Shown here: in pieces, positions 56,358 through 64,000 of the stretch
How positions within the stretch are numbered: the first letter of the stretch is position 1
Layout: each line of letters opens with the position of its first letter
From: HdN1 sp964473645
Lineage (GTDB): Bacteria > Pseudomonadota > Gammaproteobacteria > Pseudomonadales > Ketobacteraceae
Direction of reading: 5' to 3'
Assembly: GCA_964473645.1 (NCBI GenBank)
Contig: CAYYPW010000029.1
Span: forward strand, 1 to 64,000
DNA: 64,000 bases
Translations under genes and position numbers: made by a program
The notes under the pieces: model-generated
Told to the model about the DNA's origin: nothing
What the model saw: only the letters and a program-made list of their open reading frames with translations
The model's database searches: none

Positions 56358-58493
56358 TCAATCAAAACCCAGCTCGCGCGAACACTTCACCCCCGCTACG
56401 TTGGATTGCTCACACACCTTGTAGCGGTCTTTCGCACCTACGAAAGAAAACAACGTGGCAGACCCTTGCGCTGTGCCTTGCATGACAGCGTTGTCCTTTT
56501 GATAAATCGTCACGGGGCTGGTTGCATTCCAAGTCAGCTTAACGCTGCGAAAGAAAAGAAAGTGGCTTTCACTCGCATGTAGTGTCACCTCGCCGCTGTC
56601 ACCACTCTCGTCCGGGTAATTAAGCCCCACCATTTTGCCACGCAAAAATATCGGGTGTTCGCGACGAGAAATCTGTTCTGCGAGTTCAGCTTTCAGTGTG
56701 TCCAGTTCTGCAGCTTGGTAAGCGCTGTTCGCAACCACTACTGCGAAGTGCAGATCGTTGGCCTTTGAGTCGTTCGCAGAGGGTAGAGTCAAACGATAAC
56801 CGGTCAAACCATCATTGAATTCCGCTTGAATACGGGTATCGCCTTCAAGACTGGCGGCCACCCCGGTATCCGTGATCAAGCTGGTCGTGGCGGGTGTGAA
56901 GCTTGCAGGTAGAAACAATTCGCTGGCCTTGCCGTTTCCTCCTTGCCAGATAACCAAAGCAAAACGATGATCGGCAAAATAACGCCCACTCTGGATGCGA
57001 ATTTCTGCCCAGTCGAGTGTGTTGCCGGCGCCATCCACGGCGAGATCATTGAAATGAAAGCTCACCAGATTACCATCGATGGCGCGAGGGTAAGCGCGCT
57101 GCACGCCATTGGCATGCACGGTAAGGGTGTCGCCCTTAACGACAGAGAAATCTTCACCGTTCCAGCCATCACCTTTAGTGCGCAGTTTTTTCAAATTACC
57201 GTTTTGATATTCGCGGTGGTTATCTTTATTGATATCCCAATGCCACTGCGTCCCTGAAATAGCAGCGGTGTAAAAATCCGGGCGGCGATCTTTGGCGGAT
57301 TTGCCGATATCGCTGATTTCCATGCCTTGATACGTGCCTTTAACGATACGGGCGTGATCGCGTGCACCGCCATTCTGGTCCTTCAACCACATGCCGAACT
57401 CACCCAAAACGGTTGGAATTCCCAGAAATCGTGCCTCGTCGCGTATCGTATCCAGATTACGGAAATACTCACCGTTATAGGCTTTGTTTGCGTTGGTCAC
57501 ACCCATGCGGGCAGCATCATAGAAATGCGGTGCAAACACAAATCCTGCACCTGGCTTTTGTTTCAGATAGTGTCCCCCTGTCGCAGGCGCAAAAAAGCCG
57601 GCATTGGTATCCCAGAACACCATGGGCTCAGCGTAAACCCACTTGTCCTGCCAGCCAATGTCGTTCATTAGCTGTCGTGAGCGTTGGTAAAATGGCCAGA
57701 GCTTTTCATTATCGAATTCTGACGCCCGATTTTTATGCCCGTAACCGTATATTGGTTCGTTCATCGGTTGCACACCGGTGATCCACTCGAATTCTTCTGG
57801 CGTGAGTTTGCTTTTCACATACTGCAAGACTTCTCGCATTTGCCATAAAAATTCATCTTGCACGCGCCGCTCACCCAACGCGGTACTGATGGTGTTGTTA
57901 TCAAAGAAGTTCCGATACCCCAATCGCACTGCGGGGTCCATCACGTTATGTTGCCCCCAGGCAAAACATACGGGCCCACAATTGCTTTTAGGGTAAGGGC
58001 TGCCAGCAATAATCCACTCAGGCGCACCGTTTCCAGTGTATTGCGAGGTTTCGTGAAAAACATGCCGCGAATAGAGGTCGGTGTGGTAATCCAGAAAAAT
58101 ATAGATTTTCTGGCGAAAGGCTTCGCGCATCTGTTCAATGATTGCATCGACATAGGCGTAATCAATCTGGTCAGGGCCAGGGTGCGCGCCTTCCCATGAG
58201 ACCGTAAATCTCACCAGATTGGCGCCGGTATGTCGCTTCATCAGTTCGAAGGCTTTGGCTGCGTCCTCGGGAGATTCGAAGGGTTTAAAACCGCGCGACG
58301 CCAATTTCACTGAGCCGGAGACATTCCAGCCCCGTAGATACACTTCGCGCCCTTGATCATCGCGAAAGGTGGGTTCCCTAATTTGTGTATCGCCCAATGT
58401 CACCGTCCGCTCACCGATGTGAAGGTTAGCGGCGGCGTGACCAAGAGAGCAAAGGAGTGAGGTTGCCAGCAATGCAAGGGTCCAGTGTTTCAT
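56358..58493 (-). CDS. GH5 glycoside hydrolase, endoglycoceramidase-like
   Basis: Signal peptide (KHWTLALLATSLLCSLGHAA) and a GH5 TIM barrel: VYLRGWNVSGS, NLVRFTVSWEGAHP, IYIFLDYHTDLYS, acid/base Glu in QPMNEP (near residue 246) and nucleophile Glu in LGEFGMW (near 365). The DYHTDLYSRHVF run is like endoglycoceramidases, which release oligosaccharide from glycosphingolipids. A ~250-residue C-terminal region of beta strands follows; I do not recognise it. Cys residues suggest disulfides. A ceramidase-family gene is at 7.1 kb, so sphingolipid use is plausible. Upstream is a perfect 12-bp palindrome. Confidence 0.72.
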   Translation of the reverse strand: MKHWTLALLATSLLCSLGHAAANLHIGERTVTLGDTQIREPTFRDDQGREVYLRGWNVSGSVKLASRGFKPFESPEDAAKAFELMKRHTGANLVRFTVSWEGAHPGPDQIDYAYVDAIIEQMREAFRQKIYIFLDYHTDLYSRHVFHETSQYTGNGAPEWIIAGSPYPKSNCGPVCFAWGQHNVMDPAVRLGYRNFFDNNTISTALGERRVQDEFLWQMREVLQYVKSKLTPEEFEWITGVQPMNEPIYGYGHKNRASEFDNEKLWPFYQRSRQLMNDIGWQDKWVYAEPMVFWDTNAGFFAPATGGHYLKQKPGAGFVFAPHFYDAARMGVTNANKAYNGEYFRNLDTIRDEARFLGIPTVLGEFGMWLKDQNGGARDHARIVKGTYQGMEISDIGKSAKDRRPDFYTAAISGTQWHWDINKDNHREYQNGNLKKLRTKGDGWNGEDFSVVKGDTLTVHANGVQRAYPRAIDGNLVSFHFNDLAVDGAGNTLDWAEIRIQSGRYFADHRFALVIWQGGNGKASELFLPASFTPATTSLITDTGVAASLEGDTRIQAEFNDGLTGYRLTLPSANDSKANDLHFAVVVANSAYQAAELDTLKAELAEQISRREHPIFLRGKMVGLNYPDESGDSGEVTLHASESHFLFFRSVKLTWNATSPVTIYQKDNAVMQGTAQGSATLFSFVGAKDRYKVCEQSNVAGVKCSRELGFD

Positions 58494-58517
58494 GACGATC
58501 CTGAATCTTATTATTTG

Positions 58518-58529
58518 GTACGATCGTAC
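58518..58529. promoter_or_regulatory. Palindrome upstream of the GH5 gene
   Basis: GTACGATCGTAC is a perfect 12-bp palindrome with a central ATCG, 24 bp before the start codon. The size and location fit a LacI-type or similar operator, but no regulator gene is adjacent. It could be chance. Confidence 0.35.
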
Positions 58530-58679
58530 ACGTGCTCGTGCAGGGCTGCAAGCAAAGGGATACCCTTGAATGAGATATTCAGCACACTTGTTTTAAAGGG
58601 CACATAGAGCGCGCTGGGGTAGGGGCTTTATTTCAAAGGCTTGAAGTGATTCGTGACCCAATTACACAGCGGGGTCACA

Positions 58680-59060
58680 TCAAAACTGCGGGTTCTCGGG
58701 CCTATATTGGTAGCGTGGGTTGTCCACTGCCAGTCGGTCTTTCGTTGTCCGCAATAAATGTATCCAGATGTCCTGCGAAGATAGATCCTGTTCGCCCGTG
58801 GCAATTCGTAAACAAAGCTGGCGATTGAGCCTGTCCACATTCGTGCAATGCGTATCATCGAGCAGCGCTTGCAAACGTGCCGTTTCTGCGGTAATTGCGG
58901 GTTGACTCAATTGCAATTCACGACCAAGGGTGTCGAGCAGGTGGGTCGCTACTTTTAATAGATAGGCGCTGCGCGCATTTACTTGCGGGGCGATATCTTT
59001 CTCCAGAAATACACGAAGGGTATCCAATAACGTATTGGCTGAGGGGAGGGCATCAGGCAT
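58680..59060 (-). CDS. LvaB-like small partner protein (DUF6285)
   Basis: A 126-residue helical protein with the family features LLDTLRVFLEKDIAPQV, ARSAYLLKVATHLLDTLGREL and DRLNRQLCLRIATGEQDL. DUF6285 proteins accompany phosphotransferase-family kinases; in Pseudomonas putida the equivalent LvaB is needed by LvaA to phosphorylate 4-hydroxyvaleryl-CoA. It overlaps the kinase gene by 8 bp. Family resemblance is good; the function is transferred from that system. Confidence 0.75.
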   Translation of the reverse strand: MPDALPSANTLLDTLRVFLEKDIAPQVNARSAYLLKVATHLLDTLGRELQLSQPAITAETARLQALLDDTHCTNVDRLNRQLCLRIATGEQDLSSQDIWIHLLRTTKDRLAVDNPRYQYRPENPQF

Positions 59061-60054
59061 GTTGCACTTCCATATTTAATAGGTCGCGGGGGCAAAGAAG
59101 CATCAACAAGTCCATTTCTACCTCGGCAATGCGACGTCCAATCGCTGCCAGTTCCAGGGAAAACTGCACGCCACGTAAATGCGAAAACACTTGGAAAAGA
59201 CAAATTATACCCCAACGCAATGTGCCGAAGACTTCCCAATAGTGCAACCTGTGGCGTGATACGCTCCGTCCCGAATACCGCGCATAAGCATTCAACAGCG
59301 CTTCGCGTTGCCCAAAACCACCGACGGGCAGCGCAGTATTACCAAAGCGCCATGCGTTCACGCACAACCATCCCAAATCTTCAACGGGATCGCCACGATG
59401 CGCCAGCTCCCAGTCCAGCACGCCAGTGAGGCCGTTAGTCGATACCATCAAATTGCCGTTGCGAAAATCGCCATGCACCAACGTCGTTTCATGCGTGGTC
59501 GGCGCGTTTTCTTTCAGCCAGCGAAAAGCGACTTCAAACACCGGTGACGCGACATCGTAATCCCGAGACAGGCGTTCAAGCTCAGCAAGCTGTGCTGGGG
59601 CGCTGTAACTCGGCAACGCGTCAGTGACAGCGGTCGCATGAATCTCGGCAAGTGCTTTTGCACACTGCTCTGTCAGGTTCGCTCGCGCTACCTGAAAGCG
59701 TTCATCTCGTAAAATTTTGCGTGGCAGCGTTTCACCCTCAAGACGCTGCATCACATAGCCGGATTCAAATTCAAAGTAAGGTGTTGCGACTGGCACATGG
59801 GCAGCTCTGGCTGCCATCACTACAGTAAATTCCATCGCTTTGTTAATACAGAGCGACATCGAATCCCCGACTTGCACAGCGTCCTTGCGCAGAATACAAG
59901 GGTAACGCACCTCCTCAGTGACAAAATCAAATTGCCAGGTTTCAGCAGAAGCCCCCGTCGAAAGACGACGAAGCTGTTCCAGCGCACCCTTACAGCGCCA
60001 GAATTCGCTCGCACGAGCTATCAGGGCTTCCTGCCAAACGGGAGCGGGGCTCAT
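59053..60054 (-). CDS. APH-type phosphotransferase, LvaA-like
   Basis: Aminoglycoside/choline kinase fold with the Brenner motif LVHGDFRNGNLMV (catalytic Asp) and VLDWELAHRGDP (metal Asp). N-terminal lobe: LSTGASAETWQFDF (nucleotide loop). Together with DUF6285 it resembles LvaA, and the kinase domains of ACAD10/11, which phosphorylate hydroxyacyl-CoA before dehydration to enoyl-CoA. No acyl-CoA dehydrogenase is in view, so the partner enzyme may be elsewhere. The start MSPAPVWQEAL at 60054 overlaps the upstream gene stop (ATGA); the longer frame to 60132 is inside that gene. Confidence 0.85.
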   Translation of the reverse strand: MSPAPVWQEALIARASEFWRCKGALEQLRRLSTGASAETWQFDFVTEEVRYPCILRKDAVQVGDSMSLCINKAMEFTVVMAARAAHVPVATPYFEFESGYVMQRLEGETLPRKILRDERFQVARANLTEQCAKALAEIHATAVTDALPSYSAPAQLAELERLSRDYDVASPVFEVAFRWLKENAPTTHETTLVHGDFRNGNLMVSTNGLTGVLDWELAHRGDPVEDLGWLCVNAWRFGNTALPVGGFGQREALLNAYARYSGRSVSRHRLHYWEVFGTLRWGIICLFQVFSHLRGVQFSLELAAIGRRIAEVEMDLLMLLCPRDLLNMEVQHA

Positions 60055-61079
60055 AACGGGTAGCCTACAGGGACACCCTCTACCATCTGGTCGAGGTATT
60101 CTGTCATTCCAAATCCTGTCAAACCCTTGCAACTGAATTCGGTGTGACCCTCAATAATGCGTGTCTGCATCCAATTGCCATCATCCCGCTGGCGGCGATT
60201 TCGTAATGGAATCAACGACAGCACTCTGGCCGACACCTCATACGTCTCGTTAGCAGTCTTGACGTGGGCGGAGTATTGCCATGGGTAATAGCGCTCATCG
60301 TATTCGGTGGTCAGCGTCGCGGATTCAATTAATTCATATTCACCGTTTTTCAGTACCATTCCCCACACGTGTTGGCGCCCACTGGCCATTTGCACGATAG
60401 CGATGTTCATGGCGAAATCGCGGCCAAAATTCATCGGTAACCAGCGATACCAGTAAAGGTTTTGCCAATAACGTGGCCCCCAGGAATGATCACGCAAGCC
60501 AAAGCCTTGCAGCTCATGCTGCTCGTCACCTACCTTGATGCGTCCGTGGCCACTCATATGCTGTTCATAATGCGCGCGCGCAAAGGCTTCGTCGGCTGCT
60601 TCTTCTATAGGTTTGCCGTGTTCATCCACGGCTTCGCCACCGAAGACCGGCGCTACTGCATCAAAGGTCAGATCGATTTCGCAATCCACGTGGGGGTTAT
60701 TTTTGAATGCAAGTTTGGGGTCTTCCATATCGAGCGGATTTTGTAGCAAACACACTTTGCCGCGATAAGTGAGAGTAAGACGTTTGAACGGTTCATTCAC
60801 CTGGAAATGCATACCGCCGGCACTCAGGGCCTCGTTGCCGCTAATGCTGGGGCGCGCAAACATAAAGGCTACCTGCCCACCCGGCAGATACACACAGCAA
60901 GACATTTCGGCATAGCCTTCGTTGGGGCGATTTCCTACTCGAAACCAGCCGCCCATACGTTGCTTAGGATCGAAAAGGTTAATGTACATGCTCTCATTGA
61001 AGTTACGGGCGGCTTCAATAGGGTGCGTATATTCGTCCGCAGGCGCCAAGCGCAATTGTTGCGATTTTCCCAAGTCCAT
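60051..61079 (-). CDS. Lipocalin-like protein of the CrtC/AttH type (DUF7064/7065-like)
   Basis: A 342-residue soluble protein with two beta-rich halves. Features: YINLFDPKQRMGGWFRVGNRPNEGYAEMSCCVYL (split), HGRIKVGDEQHELQGFGLRDHSWGPRYWQN (split; the GxxDHSWGxR signature) and WHYWR-like LYWYRWLPMNFG. AttH/CrtC-like proteins of this kind bind or hydrate isoprenoids or lipids; no activity is established for this subgroup. It is the first gene of a three-gene operon with the LvaA- and LvaB-like genes. The start at 61079 is chosen over 61115; GGAG lies 11 bases upstream. Confidence 0.65.
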   Translation of the reverse strand: MDLGKSQQLRLAPADEYTHPIEAARNFNESMYINLFDPKQRMGGWFRVGNRPNEGYAEMSCCVYLPGGQVAFMFARPSISGNEALSAGGMHFQVNEPFKRLTLTYRGKVCLLQNPLDMEDPKLAFKNNPHVDCEIDLTFDAVAPVFGGEAVDEHGKPIEEAADEAFARAHYEQHMSGHGRIKVGDEQHELQGFGLRDHSWGPRYWQNLYWYRWLPMNFGRDFAMNIAIVQMASGRQHVWGMVLKNGEYELIESATLTTEYDERYYPWQYSAHVKTANETYEVSARVLSLIPLRNRRQRDDGNWMQTRIIEGHTEFSCKGLTGFGMTEYLDQMVEGVPVGYPL

Positions 61080-61178
61080 GACGATCGTTACTCCGACTCT
61101 AAAAATGTAAAGCAACTATACGAATTGGGGCGGTGGAGCACAAGCTCTGCAGCGGACGATCGCGGAGTGGATTGATAC

Positions 61179-61616
61179 TTACACCGGCTGTTTCAATACC
61201 GCTAACAGCACCACTGCAACCAAAACCAGCACAGGCAACTCATTGAAAAAACGATAAAAAGTGTGTGAGCGCGTGTTGCGATTTTCTGCGAATTTCATCA
61301 CCAGCCGTCCGCAAGCGTGATGATATCCAATCAATAGAAATACCAAGGCCAGTTTGATATGCATCCACGGTGCATGGCTGAAATAGTCATTCCAACCCTT
61401 TGCCAGCATCCAGAAACCTAAAACGGCAGTGATGAGCATCGAAGGTGTCATAATCCCCAGATACAGTTTTCTCTCCATGATCTTGAACCGCTCCACCCCG
61501 CGTGTATCGCCTTCGGCTTCGGCCATTGCGTGATAAACAAACAGTCGCGGTAAATAAAACAAACCTGCAAACCAGCAGACCACAGCGATGATATGAAACC
61601 CTTTAACCCAAAGCAT
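61179..61616 (-). CDS. hemJ: Protoporphyrinogen IX oxidase HemJ
   Basis: A 145-residue, four-helix membrane protein with the HemJ (UPF0093) signature: WVKGFHIIAVVCWFAGLFYLPRLFVYHA (split) with the conserved His, and FKIMERKLYLGIMTPSM with conserved Glu, Arg, Lys. HemJ oxidises protoporphyrinogen IX in heme synthesis in bacteria lacking HemG/HemY. It is divergent from argC with 162 bp between, the same order as in Pseudomonas. Confidence 0.92.
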   Translation of the reverse strand: MLWVKGFHIIAVVCWFAGLFYLPRLFVYHAMAEAEGDTRGVERFKIMERKLYLGIMTPSMLITAVLGFWMLAKGWNDYFSHAPWMHIKLALVFLLIGYHHACGRLVMKFAENRNTRSHTFYRFFNELPVLVLVAVVLLAVLKQPV

Positions 61617-61778
61617 CCGCCAAACTCCCCACGCTTTTTCTCAAGAAAACAGTCTATTATCAAATAAGTGCGCTTTGCACCCCTGCGCTTTTCATCTGTA
61701 AAGCATGGCGAGCAAAGACTCCTCAAAGATTCGCAAACGTATTGAAACAGGAACCGACGTAACAGGTAAGGTGAGATC

Positions 61779-62840
61779 GTGATTAAAGTGGGCGTAGTAG
61801 GGGGAAGTGGCCGTTTGGGCGTTGAATTGCTCAGACTATTGGTCATGCACCCTAATGTCAGAATTCAGGCCGTCACCTCCCGCACTTATTGTGGGCAACA
61901 AGTACAAGATCGATTTCCGATCTTTCGGCATCATTTTGAGGCACAATTTGTTCCGCCGACAGTGGATCAATTCGCCAAGTGTGATGTGGTGTTTTTTGCC
62001 ACACCGGCCAGGGTGGCGCTAGAACTGGCTCCCCCTTTGCTTGAAAAAAAGCTGAAGGTGATCGATTTTTCCGGCGATTTTCGCATCCGTGACGCCGCAG
62101 TTTGGCAGCAGGTGCACGGCAAACCGCACCCCCACCCATCGCTTCTTAGTGAAGCCGTTACGGGTTTCCCTGAAACCCAGCGCGCGCATTTACGTAAAGC
62201 CCGGCTGGTCGGAATGCCCAGTGCTGAAGCCATCGCCCTCCAGATCGCATTGCTTCCTCTTCTCGACAATGCCTGGCAGAACAAGGCCCAACTAGAAAAG
62301 GGTGTGCTTGAAAACAATCACATTACCGGCACGTTAATCTCAGGGATTGGTCATGCCTCTGCGTCCACAGCGGCATCTTTGGACCTAAATTCTTATCGGG
62401 ACAGCATCCGTTCTACGACATTCGATGCCAGTACCCGCCACGAAATCCAAGCAGGCTTGCACGCACTCGCCGGCGACGAGGTGGGCTTAAGCGTCATCCC
62501 GCACCAGGTTCCCGTCATGCGTGGTATGCATGCCACACTGTTTGCCCGCCTGCGCGAATCCATGGCCGTCGATCTGCAAACGCTATACGAGCGCTATTTC
62601 GATGAGGAACCCTTTGTCGACATCCAACCCGCTGGCCAAACTGTGGACGCGTGCACAGTGCTAGGTGCCAACATGTGCCGCATTTCAGTACAACAATCAG
62701 CAGATCAGAAAACAGCCATTATACTTTCGGTTATTGATAACCTGGTGAAAGGCGCCGCAGGACAGGCCATTCAAGCCATGAACATCATGTACGGCATCCC
62801 TGAAACCATCGGTCTCAAACATCTGGCGTTGATGCCTTGA
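61779..62840 (+). CDS. argC: ArgC-like protein lacking the catalytic cysteine and substrate loop
   Basis: By synteny and overall similarity (MIKVGVVGGSGRLGVELLRLL, CDVVFFATPARVA, VIDFSGDFRIRDA, DNLVKGAAGQAIQAMNIMYGI) this is the ArgC locus next to bactofilin. ArgC normally has PGCYPT with the catalytic Cys; here the same place reads MPSAEAI (about residues 146-152), so the Cys is Ala. The SGVSGAGR loop is HITGTLISGIGHASAS, and the HRHxPEI motif is gone, while VIPHQVPVMRGMHATL keeps one His. The frame is intact with ordinary composition, so it is not a decayed pseudogene. It cannot be a normal arginine-pathway reductase; a second argC would be needed. Function unknown. Confidence 0.82.
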   Translation: MIKVGVVGGSGRLGVELLRLLVMHPNVRIQAVTSRTYCGQQVQDRFPIFRHHFEAQFVPPTVDQFAKCDVVFFATPARVALELAPPLLEKKLKVIDFSGDFRIRDAAVWQQVHGKPHPHPSLLSEAVTGFPETQRAHLRKARLVGMPSAEAIALQIALLPLLDNAWQNKAQLEKGVLENNHITGTLISGIGHASASTAASLDLNSYRDSIRSTTFDASTRHEIQAGLHALAGDEVGLSVIPHQVPVMRGMHATLFARLRESMAVDLQTLYERYFDEEPFVDIQPAGQTVDACTVLGANMCRISVQQSADQKTAIILSVIDNLVKGAAGQAIQAMNIMYGIPETIGLKHLALMP

Positions 62841-63580
62841 ATACCAACGATACGACCGGCAACGATGCCGAAGCACGCTATATCGTCGTCCGTCGACAGC
62901 ATCACTACCTTCGCAATCGCCGTTTGCTGTTGGTCGGCGCGGCAGTGGCGGGGTTGGTCATTGGTGGTGGTGCAGGGTATCCGCTCGGATATTCCTTTGC
63001 CGAAAAGGCCAAAGTCGACGCAGAGCAAATGGAGGTGGCACTGGAACAAACCGGTGCTCAGGTTGAGACTATTCGCAGTGAACTCGCCGTCCATAAACAT
63101 GGCGGTGAGGTAGAGCGACAGGTCAGTGAGCATCTCCGCAAAGAGATTATTGACCTGCAAAATCGTTTGGCCGAGCAAGAACAGACCATCGCTTTCTACA
63201 AAAGCATACTCGACCCGGAGAAAAATCAGACGCTCTCTATCCATGCACTAGAATTAACGCAGGCAGCTGTGGCGGGTCGCTATATGTACAAGCTGGTGCT
63301 GATCCAGCCGCTGGGTAGCGACAACGAGATTACGGGCAATGTGACCATCAGTGTGTCGGGGTTGCAGTCCGGCAAGAAAAAAGTACTCGACTGGAAGGCA
63401 CTTGCCGCTGGCAAGCCTGCACCAGCCTTCAAATTCAGGGTTTTTCAGGAGTTGAAGGGTGAATTGACCCTGCCAGAGGCGTTCATTCCCGAGACGCTAT
63501 CAGTAAGACTTGCGCCGGGTGGGTCCAAAGCCGGCGAGCCGCATGACTTCCCTTGGACGATGGCTGGCCCTGGGCAATAG
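62837..63580 (+). CDS. Membrane-anchored coiled-coil protein (DUF6776-like)
   Basis: One N-terminal membrane helix (LLLVGAAVAGLVIGGGAGYPLGY, split, residues ~30-52) with a short cytoplasmic Arg-rich head, then a heptad-rich coiled coil (~58-120, MEVALEQTGAQVETIRSEL, EIIDLQNRLAEQEQTIAFYKSIL) and a beta-rich periplasmic domain. The gene order argC - this gene - bactofilin is found in pseudomonads (PA0662-PA0664), so it may link bactofilin or ArgC-like protein to the envelope. The start is TTG at 62837, overlapping the argC stop by 4 bp. Confidence 0.75.
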   Translation: MNTNDTTGNDAEARYIVVRRQHHYLRNRRLLLVGAAVAGLVIGGGAGYPLGYSFAEKAKVDAEQMEVALEQTGAQVETIRSELAVHKHGGEVERQVSEHLRKEIIDLQNRLAEQEQTIAFYKSILDPEKNQTLSIHALELTQAAVAGRYMYKLVLIQPLGSDNEITGNVTISVSGLQSGKKKVLDWKALAAGKPAPAFKFRVFQELKGELTLPEAFIPETLSVRLAPGGSKAGEPHDFPWTMAGPGQ

Positions 63581-63641
63581 TTTATTCAGATCAACTGCCA
63601 AACCCGGATCACACCCCGGACAACAGAGGAGACACCCTGAT

Positions 63642-64000
63642 ATGTGGGGCAAAACCAAAAACAAACGCGTTGATTTCGATCGCCATCTCGGGCGGACCAC
63701 AATGATTGCTGTGGGCACAGAAATCCACGGCGACATTACCTTCGATGGCGGTTTGCTCATTGAGGGTGTCGTGCATGGCAATGTGCGGGCAAAACCCGAT
63801 TCCGAAGCCCTGCTGCGCATCGCTGAAGGCGGTGAAGTCTATGGTGAAATCAGCGCGCCCAATGTGGTGATCAACGGGCGTGTTTGCGGTGACGTCTACT
63901 CCTCCGAACATGTGGAACTTGCAGCAAGAGCTATCGTTAATGGCAACGTTAATTACAGCCTGATCGAAATGGTCATGGGAGCAGAAGTCAATGGCGCACT
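63642..64000 (+). CDS. Bactofilin (3' end beyond window)
   Basis: A 119-codon open frame runs to the end of the window. A short charged N-terminus (MWGKTKNKRVDFDRHLG) is followed by a bactofilin beta-helix with repeats of the G-x-hydrophobic-x-G type: MIAVGTEIHGDITFDGGLLIEGVVHGNV, GEVYGEISAPNVVINGRVCGDVYSSEHVEL (split). Bactofilins polymerise into filaments that scaffold cell shape or polarity. GAGGAG lies ~10 bases upstream of the ATG. The stop lies outside the window. Confidence 0.88.
   Translation, partial: MWGKTKNKRVDFDRHLGRTTMIAVGTEIHGDITFDGGLLIEGVVHGNVRAKPDSEALLRIAEGGEVYGEISAPNVVINGRVCGDVYSSEHVELAARAIVNGNVNYSLIEMVMGAEVNGA

Overview
The window reads as chromosomal DNA of a free-living, probably aquatic gammaproteobacterium, close to the Pseudomonas/Cellvibrio side of the class. 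This rests on protein resemblance and gene order. yhbY-rlmE-ftsH-folP-glmM-tpiA-secG-tRNALeu-tRNAfMet-rimP-nusA-infB-rbfA-truB-rpsO-pnp, leuS-lptE-holA, lnt-corC-ybeY-ybeZ-miaB and hemJ-argC-(DUF6776-like)-bactofilin are all recognisable gammaproteobacterial blocks. No phage, integrase, insertion sequence or CRISPR array was seen.

Layout. 1-9.2 kb is accessory: a truncated PAS-GGDEF-EAL protein, a TPR-M48 lipoprotein protease, a Na/Pi-cotransporter-like protein, a sterol-desaturase-family membrane hydroxylase divergent from a TetR regulator over a clear operator, and a ceramidase-family protein lacking the usual serine. 9.3-16.8 kb holds a MocR regulator divergent from cysI and a DUF934 gene, ccoG, a His-rich exported protein and polyphosphate:AMP phosphotransferase. 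16.8-17.3 kb carries two inverted copies of a long hairpin repeat; a third copy is at 48.7 kb. 17.3-33.7 kb is the translation/envelope core, with both tRNAs and a predicted pseudoknot in the rpsO leader. 34-39 kb has a START-domain protein, a TetR regulator and a large MASE1-GAF-PAS-GGDEF-EAL protein. 39-44.4 kb has GNAT, DJ-1, holA, lptE and leuS. Between leuS and lnt sit two unusual genes: a protein of two HAD domains that both carry DxH instead of DxD, and a PQQ-type sugar dehydrogenase fused to a diheme cytochrome domain. 48.8-54.2 kb is lnt-corC-ybeY-ybeZ-miaB. 54.4-58.5 kb has a SCO/PCuAC copper pair, a dienelactone hydrolase and a GH5 endoglycoceramidase-like enzyme. 58.7-61.1 kb is a three-gene operon whose kinase and small partner resemble LvaA/LvaB. 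61.2-64 kb is hemJ, an ArgC-like gene without its catalytic cysteine, a membrane coiled-coil protein and a truncated bactofilin gene.

How the genes work together. The core block makes ribosomes and tRNA (rimP, nusA, infB, rbfA, truB, rpsO, rlmE, yhbY, leuS, miaB, ybeY), handles envelope quality control (ftsH, secG, lnt, lptE, glmM) and RNA turnover (pnp). The accessory genes point to lipid chemistry (desaturase, ceramidase family, endoglycoceramidase family, START domain, LvaAB-like kinase), copper and cytochrome oxidase assembly (SCO, PCuAC, ccoG) and c-di-GMP signalling. The observations most worth following are the active-site-less ArgC at the bactofilin locus, the long-hairpin repeat family with covarying arms, the rpsO pseudoknot, the U1-U72 initiator tRNA, and the duplicated DxH HAD protein.
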